Shown here piece by piece: positions 38,718 through 53,005 of a stretch of DNA of 55,417 nt (position 1 is the first letter of the stretch; every line of letters begins with the position of its first letter). The stretch comes from Oppiella nova. Its lineage: Eukaryota > Arthropoda > Arachnida > Sarcoptiformes > Oppiidae. The translations under genes were made by a program, and so were the position numbers. Under the pieces are notes generated by a model, which did not search any database, was not told where the DNA came from, and was given only the letters and a program-made list of their open reading frames with translations. The DNA lies in the NCBI GenBank assembly GCA_905397405.1, contig CAJPVJ010000038.1, forward strand, positions 1 to 55,417, written 5' to 3'.

Positions 38718-40591
38718 TACCAGTGCCAACATATCCAACGCATCCAACATATCCATGGATTGCATGTTTAGTTCTAACGCTAAGCTCGTTATAAATGCTT
38801 CTTCATATGCCTGTCCTCAGGCACTGGGAGTGGTCTCCACTTGTATTTACTTATATTTATTGCATTTATTGCACACATTATTACACTTTCCTCTCATCTC
38901 CCATACAATCCATACAATTGTATCGCATTTCGCGTAATAACTATTAATACTTAATTCAATTCAATCACTCACTCAATACTAACTCATATTTTACTATACA
39001 TTTCATTTCATTACTGAAAGGCGATTGTTTGTCTACATTAGCAGGGTTAACTTATACACTTTATTATGTAATAAATCATTAGAAATTCTTAATAAAAAAT
39101 GCTTAGTTAAAATTTATTTGTCTAAATTGTCAGATTATTTAAATGCAAACATATATTTATTTGAGATTAACTGTAATTTGCATTCAGTGCAAACCTAATG
39201 CAAGTTTAATGCCTTCAATTGACACCTGCTTTCAATTTACGCTCAAACTTATCACTAAATTAAACACACATTTAATTCCATATTAAATATTAATATTAAA
39301 TTCACTATTTTCTAATATTAACATAACAAATATTTGCTTCATTTTTCACCTTACTCTTAATGCAGAATGGATTTTAAATGAAATATTTGTAGATGTTTCA
39401 AATGTGTTTATTATTTGTATAAATAATTATATAATTCATAACTTTCAACAATCTAATATAGTCTCTATTTTGCGAAATAATAGTAAGAGTGAAAAAATGT
39501 GAACATTTATTTTCATAAGAATAGACAGAATGCAAGGAATGGAATAAATATTAGAAACAGTGATTGTTTATGATTATTATAATTAATGGCAAATGTGTTG
39601 CACTGTATGTGATATAAACATCGAGTCCATAACCACACAAACAATTTTGTGATAAATAAAATGCATGTGTTTTATGTTTTATTTGAAACATTTTGGGCAA
39701 AATTGTGGCTTCCATTAGGTTGTGATCGTAAAGTAGAGCCGCTCCTCATTTCCTGACCTAAATGGCCATCCGATGCATGTATTGAATGCACTGAATCGCC
39801 AACACTTACTTTAACACCACATTTACTCCAATACATTAATTACTGCACGAATACTGGAGTTGTTTTGTTAAATACTTTTCTCATATCGAGTTTCACATCA
39901 ATAAATATTCTGTCACTTGAATTAGCTAATTAAGTCTTGTTTGAAAATTCACGCAAATTTTAAATACACTAAAACATTATACGGTATAGAGATCTCATCT
40001 TTTCTTACAGTTAGACTTAACACTATTATCTGTGAAAAACTTCTTTTTAATCAATTTTTGTGCATACTTACATATTATTATTTTAGTTTATATATAGTTA
40101 AAAATTTACATTTTTCTGCTATGCATTTTATTATAGTGATTAATTCTATAATTTTGATTATTTATTGTATTAAATGCAGATAGTTTTTCATTGGTTTAAA
40201 TATTAGAAATAAATTATATATCGTATTTTGTTAATGTACTTTTGGTTGAACATTCAATTAAAAGCAGTTGTCGATTACTCAATATATCTTATGTTTTGAA
40301 TGTCCAGAAACTGTGATATATAACTGATATCGTAATGTAGAGAACGGATGTGACAGTGGGTGGGATGCACTTCTATATTACTTACTCTATTCTCTGGCAT
40401 ATAATATAATATGGGATTCAATATAAGTTATACACTACAGTATATTACAGTTTTATACAAATATCACTATACTGTACAATACTGCATGGAATATACAATG
40501 TGTATAATAGTATTGTATTGAATGAAAACCTTACTTTTAGTGCTTTCATACTCTTAATGCAGAATCGATATCAAAGATCGTCTGAACGCAC

Positions 40592-40594
<3 letters not shown>

Positions 40595-40635
<41 letters not shown>
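40595..40635. repeat. (GA)n microsatellite
   Basis: Perfect GA run, 41 bp, the longest in the window. Confidence 0.98.
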
Positions 40636-40640
<5 letters not shown>

Positions 40641-43600
40641 TCATTCCTTAATTAGAAACTATAGCCAAACTTCAACTAAAATATATGGTATGAAACTCCT
40701 CGTCTAGAGTCAGGCGTTATTATTTTATAAGTTGGATATACTGTAGCAAAGGGCTTGCAAAAGCTATGATACCTGTAATGAGCAAGCAAATAAAAATATT
40801 GTGTGATTTATAATTAAATATTTACATTTTACAATATAATCAATATTAAATAAATCCTTTTCCTTCAAGAACATAGATTGGAATATAAAAGTTAAAATAA
40901 TTTTTAAACTGAAATTAATTCATTTTATCATATTTTAAACAATTTTTACACTTGTTAATTTAAAAATCAAGAATATAATGATAAATAAAACAGATATTTA
41001 TCGAAATAAATCTCTTAAAACAGTAATATTTTTTGTAAACTGTACAGTATGAGTGAATAATATTATGTGTTTATGTTTTTACTTATTTATAAAAAATGAT
41101 TAATTTAAAAAAAAACTAAAAACTGTTTTCGAAATTGTTACAAACAAGAAAATAAATAATTGAAGAATTTTTTATATTTACAAAATGGTAAAATGAATTT
41201 AATAACAAATTAATTTTATATCATAATATTAATAGCGAAATCATTATTTAGTAGAAATTTGAATTAAATAGTTATTTGCAAAAATGTGACTAAGTTTATA
41301 TTTAAGTTTAGTTTATACTGGTTTGAAGTCATAAAATGTTTTTATTAAATGGATTTAAAAACTAAATTTGGAATATTTATTGAGAAGAAAAAGACATTTT
41401 GAGCCTATAATACATTGCAGAATATAGAAAATCCTGATTTTTCTAAAATAGAGATAATATTAAGCTGAGAGACAATATGGGGTGCAATATATTGGAGGGC
41501 CAGTGATCTTGAAGTTATAGAAACACGTTTGAAGGCATGTAATGATTCTTTAAGAAAAACATTTTGATCTTTATGAATAAGTTGAGGCACACCCTAAACA
41601 CCTAAACTCCTAAATCAAATGCATTACTCAAAAAAGTCGGCTTTAAATCACTGACAATAGGCTGAGAGAAAAGTTTGAAAAAATGACATTACATTAGTTT
41701 TTGATCAGAAACTCATGGCTATGCGAATCAAACCATTGAATTCATTGTTAATCGTATCTTATTTTTGATTATCAAATCCGTTATTCCTATTCTTATTGGC
41801 AATTCTTGGCTAATGTAAAGGTGGGAATAAGACCACACATACCGGACCCATCCATCTATATATAATATATTTATAAATGATGGCAAAGAGACTGTAGTGA
41901 GACTGTAGTGAGACTATAGTAAAGGAGTGGGCGCTCGGAGTCGTTGTTTCTATTGTTAATTCGAGAAAAGAGATGAATGACTGAATGCCTGCAAATGAGG
42001 AGCATTTGGTTTATGCAATCGCATGAACAGCAGGAATACATTGAATTCATTTTTACTGCACTTCCTTCACATCATCTAATAGTGAGACCTTTCGCTCCAT
42101 TCAGACCTATTCGACAGTGCGCTCGATGTGGTCAACCATTTACGCCTTTTTGCCTCTCATTCCCTGCCATTAGATCATATCATATCGTATGCAATGCTAT
42201 GGTATTGTATCGTATGGTATGGTATGCTTGCAATCCACTAATTCTCGGTCTTTTCAATAATAGACTTATTCATAGTTTTAGTGATTCAATGAAGCGATTG
42301 AATTCATTGAATGGGCACAAAGTCAAATAAATGAGTTTAAATTGCAGTGCAGTTGTCAACTGAAATATAAACCATAAAATCATAAATAATTCAAAATCTA
42401 AATCTATAAGGCTTTTGCAAATATCTATCAATGCATTTGATTTTTACCATTTTATATACAAGTTATTAAGTGAGCCGTAAAGGAATCGCATTGAGGCTAC
42501 CATTCATTAATTCATTCATCAAAAATTATGTTCGCTTTACAAGCATTGGCTCTAAAATACAAAGATGTCAAACACACCACAAATCACTTTATTGGCCGCT
42601 ATTATCAGCAAACGGGTGCCAAACAAACGCTATCTCATCACAACTTTACTCCTATGCAATCATTTCAACATTTTATTATCACGACTAATCACTCGATTTA
42701 CGATTACTAAATTTGGTATAAAATTCATAAAAACCGATTCATTGCAACAGAGTTGTCACATAACAAAATTATATCATATAAATGCCTTATTCTTACCCAT
42801 CAGTCAATGGTATTGTACAGAGAATTGTGTGAATGAGAGTCACATTATAGACGCATAGCTGTGAAGTATCCTTACAGTAGACCTCACATTCACATCGACT
42901 ATGAAATGGTATATTTGGTGCAAATGTCAGGTTTTAACTACAATTAGAGGACAACAATGAAAAGACGAGACAATGCTTTCGATGAGAACTCGTCGACAAT
43001 ACTGAGAGTCGAGTGAAGAGTGACTACCTTTTAGTTACTATTTTATATGTGTTGTATATGTGGTAATACATGCCATGAGTTGGCACGACTGGCATTAATT
43101 TTAGTGCAGAAATCTTTGCCGGAATATCACGCCGTCATATGCATCAAGTCTTTGGGATATCCTCTTAGTGTGAATAGCATTGCGTGGCCTAAACAGAGTC
43201 AGCGTTTTGCTGCCCTATTCTTTAACTCAGATAGACTTGACTCCAGCGGTGGTTAAAGCTTTATATTTAACTTTTCGGTTGGCCTACCGTTACAGCAATC
43301 CGACCCTAAGATGCTCTATAAGACTGAGGACGAAAGGGATGCTGTGCTCTGTTCGCACTGATCTATGCCCGCAGTGTCGACACTGCAGGCGACTAACATA
43401 TTTCAGGCTCAATATTACACCATTTCCACCAAATATTCTCCATTTCATACTACTATGTCTAGCACATTGTATTTAATTTATAATAGTTACCACATCGGAT
43501 TTCAATATCATTACTTTATAATTACAGTTAACATCTTTGTTAAACTCAATTCAGTCTAATTTGAAAGCAAATGAATTTTCTAAACATCATTTCTATTTTC

Positions 43601-44312
43601 ATTCACTTTACATCTCAATCATAAGCCAGGCTCTGATATAATGAGCAAAAATGAATGCAAACTTTCATATAATTTATAATTTAGTGTTGACTCAAAAGAA
43701 TAAATTGAATTTTATATACATTATGTGAGAATAAGTTTAATATACGAGAGCAACAAAAAGGAATATATTGTAGAGTTGATGGCATATAATAATATAAAAT
43801 CTAGTGTTTAGTTGAATATAGCGCTGAATAGGGTATAGTTAAAGCTTATGGATAATAGTGAGGCAATGGCATCAATGGCTCACATTTTTCATGAGATTTT
43901 CTCTGCTGGAGATCCGGAAAGTTGACGCAAGAAATGCAGACGAATAGGGATTTGCAGCAAAAACAAGGGATATTCTGATTGAAGTATTATTAGAAAAAGA
44001 GGCCCAGGATATGGCTTATGGTTTGGTGTGTTATCTTTAATATCAAAAATAATGTATCATTTATTATAAACTTTCGAAAATTTAGTTTACATTTGTATTT
44101 GCAGTGAATTTACAATTTATTCATTCAATCATTGATTAAAGAAATACTATTTTCCTTAACTATAGTATTAATAATATTCAAATGAATTATTTATTCGTCT
44201 AAAGTATTATTTATTCAATGAATGCATTACTTATTACTTATTTTTATTCGTTTCAACAAATATTCGTATTTTGAAAGCGAGATCTTCATGCTGTGTGTCG
44301 TAGGGATGCCCT

Positions 44313-44364
44313 AAAGCACATACACTAAGGCATACACTAAAGCATATACTAAAGCATATACTAA
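44313..44364. repeat. Short tandem array, ~12-bp unit
   Basis: Four to five imperfect copies of a CATATACTAAAG-type unit. Confidence 0.85.
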
Positions 44365-45018
44365 TGTTTATGTGATTTTCTATTCATTTCGATATTTCTT
44401 TACAATAATTCTTAAAGAATACGTTTTCATACCATTATATCTGGCATTTGCTTCTCCTCTCCATTTTATACATGTATTTACATCGCATCCAAACAATACA
44501 TACATTATATATGACCTCATATTCAATATTGAGCCCAACAAATATATTCAGGCTTTTCACTGGTTTTGAGCTCTTTATTTAATAACAAATAAATCTCACA
44601 AAATAGTCATTCATTCACTTCATTTACTTTGCATTAGTTTTGTTCAATTTATTATTATTATATAACTTAACATTCAGATTATTTTTACATTCAATGTGTA
44701 CAGTATACCATACTAACAATATGTGCTCTACTTTAGTATTATTCATATTTTTTCTTACAATCATTTATAAGAATTATACCAAAATAAGAAATTCATTTTA
44801 TTTTTAGTCTCAAATTTCCAGCAAATAGCACAATCATTGATAATTGCTTTTAACTTCAAATAACCACCAATTTCACATTTATTGGTAATTCTTGTGAATT
44901 TATAGCTAATAGTATTACTGTAAGCATGTATGCAACAATGTAATCAATATAATTGTGATATCATGCAAATAATGAATCGGTATATTGAAAATTTATTTGG
45001 AAATAAAATACACCGGAA

Positions 45019-45759
45019 ATGCCACGAAAAACAAATAAAAAGATTAAGTTTTCTCCAAAAGATGAAGATTCGGAGTGTTGTGTGAATTCATACAAAGAAA
45101 AGACCAAAAGTAGATCCGAATACTTAGTTTTGGATGAATTTCCCAAAAGAATATTAGAAATTCAAGAGTTGTTGGAAAACAAGAGATTTGCACTCAAAAA
45201 CCTATCGTCATATGATTTTGACGTCAATATCCCAATTCCTCCGCCAGAAGATCCAAACATGGATTTGAGTGACAATTGTTTGCTATCAAAGAGTTTTCTG
45301 TTTGAAAACGGTTTGGTCGACTCAAACCCACACCTCATGGAAGCGATCGAAATAGTGAAGCCGTGGGCACTGCAACTGATCCACGACTCAAATACCGTCA
45401 AAATGGGTATCTCTCTCATGATTCCCAAGATAGAGGACGGAAACAACTTTGGTGTCGAAATGCAACAAGAGATGCTGATTGGCGTAGCCGTTGTTGAGCT
45501 CAAGACTCAGCATCATTTGGATCAGATCTCCGACTACTTCACGAAAAGGGCAGAAATGGTGACAAAGATTGTCAAATACCCGCACTCTATGGACTATCGC
45601 CGGGCTCTTCGGGAAATGGATTACAGATTTCGTCTTTTCCTTTGCCTTTTCGCAGTTGATTTGCGTAATCATTACATCAGTTTGCACGACATGTTTACTA
45701 AGAATCTCAACAAAATAAAGGATCCGAGAAATTCAGACAATCATCAGCTCATGTACTGA
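45019..45759 (+). CDS. PSME3: Proteasome activator subunit 3 (PA28gamma/REGgamma), intronless
   Basis: Subunit of the nuclear 11S activator ring that caps the 20S proteasome and promotes ubiquitin-independent breakdown. One uninterrupted 246-residue frame (human 254). The N-terminal four-helix domain starts with a basic stretch RKTNKKIK that may aid nuclear import. The PA28 core is clear: FPKRILEIQELL, SNTVKMGISLMIPKIEDG (activation-loop start), NNFGVEMQQE, HLDQISDYFTKRAEMVTKIV, KYPHSMDYRRALREMD and LRNHYISLHDMFTKNL. The activation-loop Asn is kept and the C-terminus ends in Leu-Met-Tyr, like the Leu-Tyr end of REGgamma. The absence of introns is unusual, since vertebrate PSME3 has many and neighbouring genes here are spliced, so it may be an old retrocopy. 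No internal stops or frameshifts. The start is the first ATG in frame. Confidence 0.96.
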   Translation: MPRKTNKKIKFSPKDEDSECCVNSYKEKTKSRSEYLVLDEFPKRILEIQELLENKRFALKNLSSYDFDVNIPIPPPEDPNMDLSDNCLLSKSFLFENGLVDSNPHLMEAIEIVKPWALQLIHDSNTVKMGISLMIPKIEDGNNFGVEMQQEMLIGVAVVELKTQHHLDQISDYFTKRAEMVTKIVKYPHSMDYRRALREMDYRFRLFLCLFAVDLRNHYISLHDMFTKNLNKIKDPRNSDNHQLMY

Positions 45760-48700
45760 ACGACTCGTGTTTTATTGATTCTCTAAATTCTTGTCATTAT
45801 TTTTAGTTCACTATTAAATTTCAGCTTCTATTAGACAAATGTGAATTATTTTAATTATTTCTAATCAATCTTTAATGTTAAGGTTAGCAATCACAATATA
45901 TGAGTACAAATGTCAATTCTACTATTATTCAATAATTCAGAAACTTTTATCAATTTTATCATCTCATAAAAAGTCACACATTGTTTAAAGTAGTATCATT
46001 TAAGATGTTTAAAATTGTAACTACAATTGACTTAAACAACAAATTCAATGCATTTATAAAGTGACAGAATTTCTAAATTTGAATTAAATTTGTAATATGA
46101 AGCGATGAGTTGTGACACTTGAAAGTTAATACGATTAGCGATTGGTGACAAATAATATGGAAATGTAGACTATTTGATACAAACACCTTATTTGAAGTGC
46201 TATTAAATCTACGATATATTGAGTTGTGTTCACTAAATATTTGCAATCTTTTGTTGTGTCGCCTATACTTGTGTTGACTGGAGTGCCAACAAAAAAGTTC
46301 ATACGCTCTTGAAATACAGTTGAACCCCTCATAAGGTATTTGTGTTTGATTTGAGACCAATATTTACAGCGAAAACTAAAAGAGTAAAGACTTAAGTGAG
46401 AGAACAATTGTTATGCAAATAAAATGCACAGAATTTTAGTAATTTTACAATTGTATCACTTTTTGAGATCTTCAATGCATTCATAGAAATAGTGTCTCCA
46501 TTAATATGATGGCAAACATGGGTGGCCTCCACTGGATGAGCGAAACTTCATTTGAAGATTTGATATTTATTTCATTTAGAATAGCATTGATATACTACTG
46601 ACTGAGTGATGAATTGGGTTTGGGGTGAGGGGTGGGCACATCCAACACTAACTCCATTGCCATTGATTAGTTGCGTGTAATTCTCTAATTCTTTGATTGC
46701 CTCGATCTTCACGAACAGTATATCAAACACTGACATCACAACTGATAATACATTCAAATGATGTCTCTTTTCTACACATCTCTATTAGCGCCAACTCTGG
46801 ATGCCATGTATTATATGAATACCAACTGAACTCTATATTGTAAAAGTGCTAAATAAGTGTCTCTACTATTGTTTTACTAAAATAATAGCAATTAATTCAA
46901 TTAGAAGTTTGAAATGAGTTTTGCAAATAATGAGATTGTCGGGGCAGTTGTTTATGAACTCACTCTCAGACTCAGATCCATTAGAAGGACTGATGCAGGG
47001 AATGGTAGCGTAGGGCAGAGTAGGGCAGAGTAGGACAATGTATTGTATTTGTATGGGAAGAATATGGGAGAGTGTTCGCCACCCGCTAATCGTTAATCTC
47101 TTTTTATCGTAAAGCAGTTTATATTAGGGAATGATTGGTCGAAAAGCCCTAAATTTAAAGCAATATTGCGACCAAACTTTCATATAATAGTTTCATCTAA
47201 CAGAAAAATATATCAATAAATAGCAGTTTCAGTGAGAGCTCGTACTTTAATATTAGATTTGTGCCCAAGTGTTGGCCAAACCTAATAAAGTCGGGTCTGT
47301 CGGGTCTGCACGTGCATCCCATCCCTAATTCTTAATCAATCGTCTGATTCATGTTTTGGGTTGACTTTTAATATATAGACTCTTTTGTCGCATAAATTTA
47401 TTTAAATAAACACTACTTTGTATTGAAAATAAAGCACTGATTCAGAAGTTATTGCATTACAGACGCCGTCAATCGATTCACTGGTAAAGCCATTGCTTAC
47501 AATAAATTGAATTTTATATGTCATTTCATTCACTGTACAAAAGTATTAGTTTGATATATAATAAATAGCAATCATTTGATTATTAATATTGATATCTGAT
47601 TATAATCTGGTGTAGTATTTGGTGCACTACAACATTAGCGACAAATTCAATGGTTAGTTTAGCCGATACTACAGTGCAGTACAGTGCGAGTGAAAGCTTT
47701 TTCTATAGAAATGCTTATTTGTGATAAGACTCGACGGTGTAATGGGTCTACACTTGTGGACTCCTCTGAGTTTGTGTATCATATAATATACGACAAGAAG
47801 TTCCAGAAAATACTTTTATGTAGTGTTAGACGCAATCACATAAACAAATGGCTTAACGTTTTTTGCATTTAGCATATTTGTGACATCCTTTTCGAGGATA
47901 ATAAAAGGCAGTGTTTGCGCTGTTTTCTCATTATAGATCAAGTTTAGTGATAAGTCAAATGAGAGATACGACCACCAGTTAATGCCAGCGCCCGCAGCAC
48001 TTGTAAGTAATAGTACCAAATGCCAATAAATGACAAAAAATAGTTTGCATTTAGATTATACATGTATTCCGACAAATAAATAAAAAGCAGAATTTCGGTC
48101 AAAAATAAAATAAATATTCCTTAAGATACTAAACTCAAAGACATCTGACACTCAATTCAAAGAAAAGCATTCAATTTGTTTCTGTAATCATTTAAAGAGT
48201 TATAAATTTCATGATAATTAAAAGCATTTCATTCTTTGTTGCATTGGATTACTTATAATTGAATTTTTTTATATCTACAGGTAATTCAATGAAATGAGTT
48301 TTAAATTATATTTATTATTAGATATAATCCAAAAAAGTTTGACACTTGAAATTGTTGGAAAACAAGTGCTCTGCCATTAGATTGTGTTCAATGATAATCA
48401 TTACAAGAATCTGAAAGAGACTCTCGAGTGACACATAAATAGTGAATGGAATGACAATTGAGTGCATATTTTCATATATCGGTCTCACAATCAAGTGATA
48501 CAACACTTCTGTAATGCAAACCCTAATCACTGTTAAGGCAAACCTTGTTTTTAAAGCCATCAAAGTGTATGTTTGTGTTGGTGCCCACTAATCACACGTT
48601 GAATCTTATATTAAATTTAGTGAAATGCTGTACAACTGAATGAAATGACTGAGGTGAAAGTAATCTATTTGATCGGTGGTTCACATATCTTGAGCTGACG

Positions 48701-49149
48701 TTTTAACCAAATTAGTTGAAGCCTTTGGAGAGACAATATGCGTGAGTGTATGTGGTCAGCTCAATATCCCGGAGCAATATTGTACAGTACATTGTATATA
48801 CTTATGAATATATGCCAAAAATAGAGGGATAGTTGGAGGCGACTTAAGTCTGACATTCTTTAGTAGCATTTGTTAAGTGAAAGGCTGTGCAGGAATTGCA
48901 TGTATTGAACGCATTGGCCAAGTATTGGATGCGGTGACAGACACACTGTTTGCTGTTATTCTCTACATTCAAAAGACTGGACTTTTGGACAATAAATTGC
49001 TATTGAGTTATGTTTGAGGCCTTAATTGAAATTCTCATAGCTTTCTAAAAAAGAAGAATTGTTTATCGAAAACAGGTATAACTGAGGAATAAATAATGAG
49101 ACAAAATGTTGTGATTTCTGAGATTCCACACAAACCAGAGAAACCGAAT

Positions 49150-49152
<3 letters not shown>

Positions 49153-49188
<36 letters not shown>
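49153..49188. repeat. (CT)n microsatellite
   Basis: Perfect TC run of 36 bp. Confidence 0.98.
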
Positions 49189-49191
<3 letters not shown>

Positions 49192-51520
49192 CAATCATTT
49201 GCAGAGATGACCGACCAGTATATACAGAGGCCTTCAAATGTTTGTCTAATAAATCGATGTTTCAATGGTTTGATATATTGTCTCAACTTTTAAATATTTT
49301 CCTAATATTTTTACGGACTCTCACCCGTCAAATGCTCGCAAACCACAAACTATTAAAAATTTATAACAACTTAACCGATGCATTCATTTCAGTCGTTTTA
49401 AGGAGTTTCTGAAAATATTTTTTCAAATGTTTTTAGACTTTAAGAAATTTTGATATTTTTATTGCACTTTTATTAATAGAGTAAATGTGTGTGAAAATAG
49501 TGCTCACAAACTTTGGGACATTTAATGATATTGCAATAAATATAGGATTAGTATCACTAAAATATTTGGATTTCTTTTAGTTTTGCAGTAAATTCTATGC
49601 TTTCTGAGAAGCACTTAAATATAAATTATTATAAAATTCTAACTATAATTATAATTATTAGTAATTTTTCTTAAAATTCATTTCATGTACAGAAATAAAG
49701 AATATTTAATAAAAATTTATATTTATTTTAATACTAAATTCAAGTTTTTAAAATTATGTAATTATTTATTATATCTATAAAAATGGTTTAATATATTGCA
49801 TAATGGACAAATACAGTGTATTGTACAAAACTCGAGGTAGGAATTGCAATTTTGTTTTAAACTACAGGTGCAAAATTAAAGATATACAAACTGTAAGTAT
49901 TTTGAAAGTTTTTTGGAGGCATTAAATCTATTTCTTCAAAATATAGTAAAACAAAGAATTAATTAAAACATACATTGAATTTAGAGAACACTGTACAGTA
50001 CTGTACTGTACATGTTGCAATATTAAAACATGTATAAAATAGACCATGGCAGTTGCTTAAAACGTTGAAAGTTTTATAATTTTGTATACTAGCAAAAGTA
50101 GATGTATAAATTATAATATGTAATCAGACATTTATTGATTACAGCATTTAATTCAGGTTATAATTTCTGCTGCCATCATTAAAATTCAATTGCAAATCAT
50201 TAAATGGTAAATAAAAATGCAAATCAGAGTAAATTATTATGAATGAGTATAGGACTTTTTGATTTGTTAATGTAAATACTTTTCATAATTCAATTCTTTA
50301 AATATACAATTATAAATTTCTAACTAAATTATTTTCGATTAATTTATAAAGCAATAAACATTTTAGCAGTAAATAATAAACATTGAGTAAAATAAAGTCA
50401 AACACTGAGTGAGTGAAAGAATTTGAAATAATTAAGTCTAAAGTTAGCAACTTTAATGTCATTCTACTGTATAGTAGAGCTGTATATAATAGAAAATGTG
50501 TGGGAATTGTCTCATATAAACAGTATTCGCAAACTATTGATCATTGAGATAGTCGTCAACGCATTTAAACAGTTATTGTGTTTTATAGGGTTTACAACCA
50601 AATATTATAGAAAGAAATAATAGACTCTACGGTATGGCATGGAATGGTATGGTATGGTATGGTCTGAAAGTGAGTGAACTATACATCATCTTTGACTAAA
50701 TGATGGATGAGTTACGAGCAGAACTGAATGAAGAAAATATGAGTTTCACTACACTATTAGGGCTGTGCTGTAGAGTTGGGCAAAGAATTACATTGAAGTG
50801 AAGTTTGCATTATGAATGTGTGCGGGAGTGCAAGACTCCTATTATATTCACAATCGTAACTAAGTTTTAGATTTTAAATATAAAAGCTTTCGGATTCGTT
50901 GGCCATTAATTGCCATTCATTTGTTGTTGTTATTCAATCGGCTTTAGTCTTGCGATCCATATATTTTTGTTCCCAATTTTACACTAGAATTACATTAGAG
51001 TTAAAGCCATTGGAGAACTGCGAGGAGAGATGCGAAATGAAATTGCCTTTCAATACCACCCAAGGATTCAATATAAAGAATCGGGACATTACCGACCATT
51101 TTTCATAACAACCACCAAAAAACAGTTATATTACCACTCAGTGGCGGATTCCACACATCCATACCTCAACATATTGATCGCAAATAACATTATTTTTTAT
51201 ACAAAACATCCATTTCTCTAAACATAACAAAAGTTAATATATTTAACTGTAATTTATAATTGAATCGATAATACAAAAGGGGAGGCATTGAGACATTGAG
51301 ATATAGTTTGTGTGGTAAATGGCATTCCGTCACTGAATGGTCACGAAGGCATTGCAGGCATTGGAGGCATTGTCCGCAAAAGGCTCGAACTCCCGCTGAC
51401 TTTCCATTTGCTATAACTATAGCACTAAAGGATGACAATCACTATAAGACACAAACTTCTAACTCCTATTATTCCTATTATTCCTATTATTCCGACTCTA
51501 TATTCTGTACTGTACTCACT

Positions 51521-51538
51521 GTACAGTATATACTGTAC
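51521..51538. repeat. 18-bp perfect palindrome
   Basis: GTACAGTATATACTGTAC equals its own reverse complement and sits within a cluster of CTGTAC/GTACAG words (51505-51543). Confidence 0.9.
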
Positions 51539-53005
51539 TGTACACGACTGCCACACAGTCCCAGTATTCTTACTATTCCTCTGTTAGACATCAAAAAAAC
51601 TCAAATGCATGGCTTTCTCCACACAATGTCTTACAGTTTAGTCTTTTATGATTATTCACCAGTTTATGGTTGGATCGCATTTAGAATATCTTTTCAATTG
51701 TCTCCCATTTTATGGCTTTTATTAATACAAAAACTCAAACCTAAAGAAAACATTTTTTGGTCCAAAAATTCTTTTTTACAATAATCTAAATAAATAGCTT
51801 TCATAGTAATGTTGTATTTATTGTATAAATGAAGTGCAGTTTGTTTAACCAATAAGACTACAATGAGATGGTAATGAATAGAGCATTTGCCCCATTGAAT
51901 ACCCCCTTTTTAAACACCCCATTGAACACCCCATTGTGTCTACGGAAATGAATATGATATGCATTTGACTCAGCCTTAAGCGCGTCTTTCAATGCTTTCG
52001 TGTAATCTACCAATTCTTGTATGAATTCTAGTCTCTCTTTCTAGTTGTCCACAACTTATATAATATAATCACAACTCAAATCTGTTTTGATGAAAACTTT
52101 CAATTAGGTCTAACCCACTGTCCCTACATTTCGAGCATCACTTCTCACTCAACCATTATATCGATGTTCACTTCACATCCGTTCATATTCTGTACTTCCG
52201 TTTCCTTTCGAGCCCTCGCATATGAGTAATAATTTTCATTATACTCTATGTATATAAAAGTGAATATAGGATATACAGTACAATGATATGTGATGTAGTC
52301 TATACCGGCTATATATTTGGATGTTGTGTTTGGTTGTGGCAGTGGAAGTGTAGTGACGGACACACATATAGAGCTAAAATGAAATGTTTGTCAGAATATT
52401 CATTAATGTATTGTAGTTTTGACACATTATTTAATATATTTATAATTAAGGTTAGCGTTGGACTCAGTTGTGGCCGAACTATAATCTCGAGTCACATGAA
52501 GAACATGTCTTCACAGGAGGTTATATAATGAGTGCACAATATATATGTATTCTTTGGGTGCGTTAACAGTGAGGAAATGGAGTATAAGTGAAGGACTGCG
52601 GGAGCGATGAAGTACTTGTTCTTCCTGTGGTGACTCTCTTCACCCCTTTTCCGCTTCGATATACTTATGGAGTCCTTCCAAGACTTCAATTTATTGACAC
52701 ATCAATGTCTCAAGTGATCGATTCATGTCCTATCAATCAAACAAATACTCTCTGTTCACTAACAATTCAATTAATTCTTTCAATTTAATAAACAACTTTT
52801 TATTAAATTAATACATTATACAATTAAAACACAAAATGAATAAATACTTGATCAATTTTTGACATTCAATTACGACAATTAAAAAAGTGGACAAAAATCC
52901 ACAAAAACTCATAATTTGTACATAATTTATAAATTGATAGAAATAACTCGTGATTTTCAATTGGTTTACAACTGTATTCTCAAATCATAATAAATAGTAA
53001 GAATG

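Larger units (their letters stand above)
38718..45018. other. Large intergenic region upstream of odd-paired and PSME3
   Basis: About 6.3 kb with no recognised gene. Short arrays include GAGACTGTAGTGA-type units at 41888-41922, TATGG words near 42190-42225 and AAAGCATATACT units at 44313-44364. A less AT-rich patch at 43060-43400 has several open frames but no recognisable exon. Confidence 0.5.
45760..53005. other. Intergenic region between PSME3 and MSL2
   Basis: About 7.2 kb without a recognised gene; the right end should hold the MSL2 3'UTR. An unassigned minus-strand open stretch at about 46140-46390 follows an acceptor-like TTTACTCTTTTAG but matches no family I know. Short arrays include GGTATG units at 50632-50664 and TATTCCTAT units at 51463-51492. 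Confidence 0.5.

Noticed and set aside
43060-43476. GC-richer patch with several open frames (for example CPQCRHCRRLTYF)
   Set aside because: Frames conflict, none has homology I recognise, and no splice sites support an exon.
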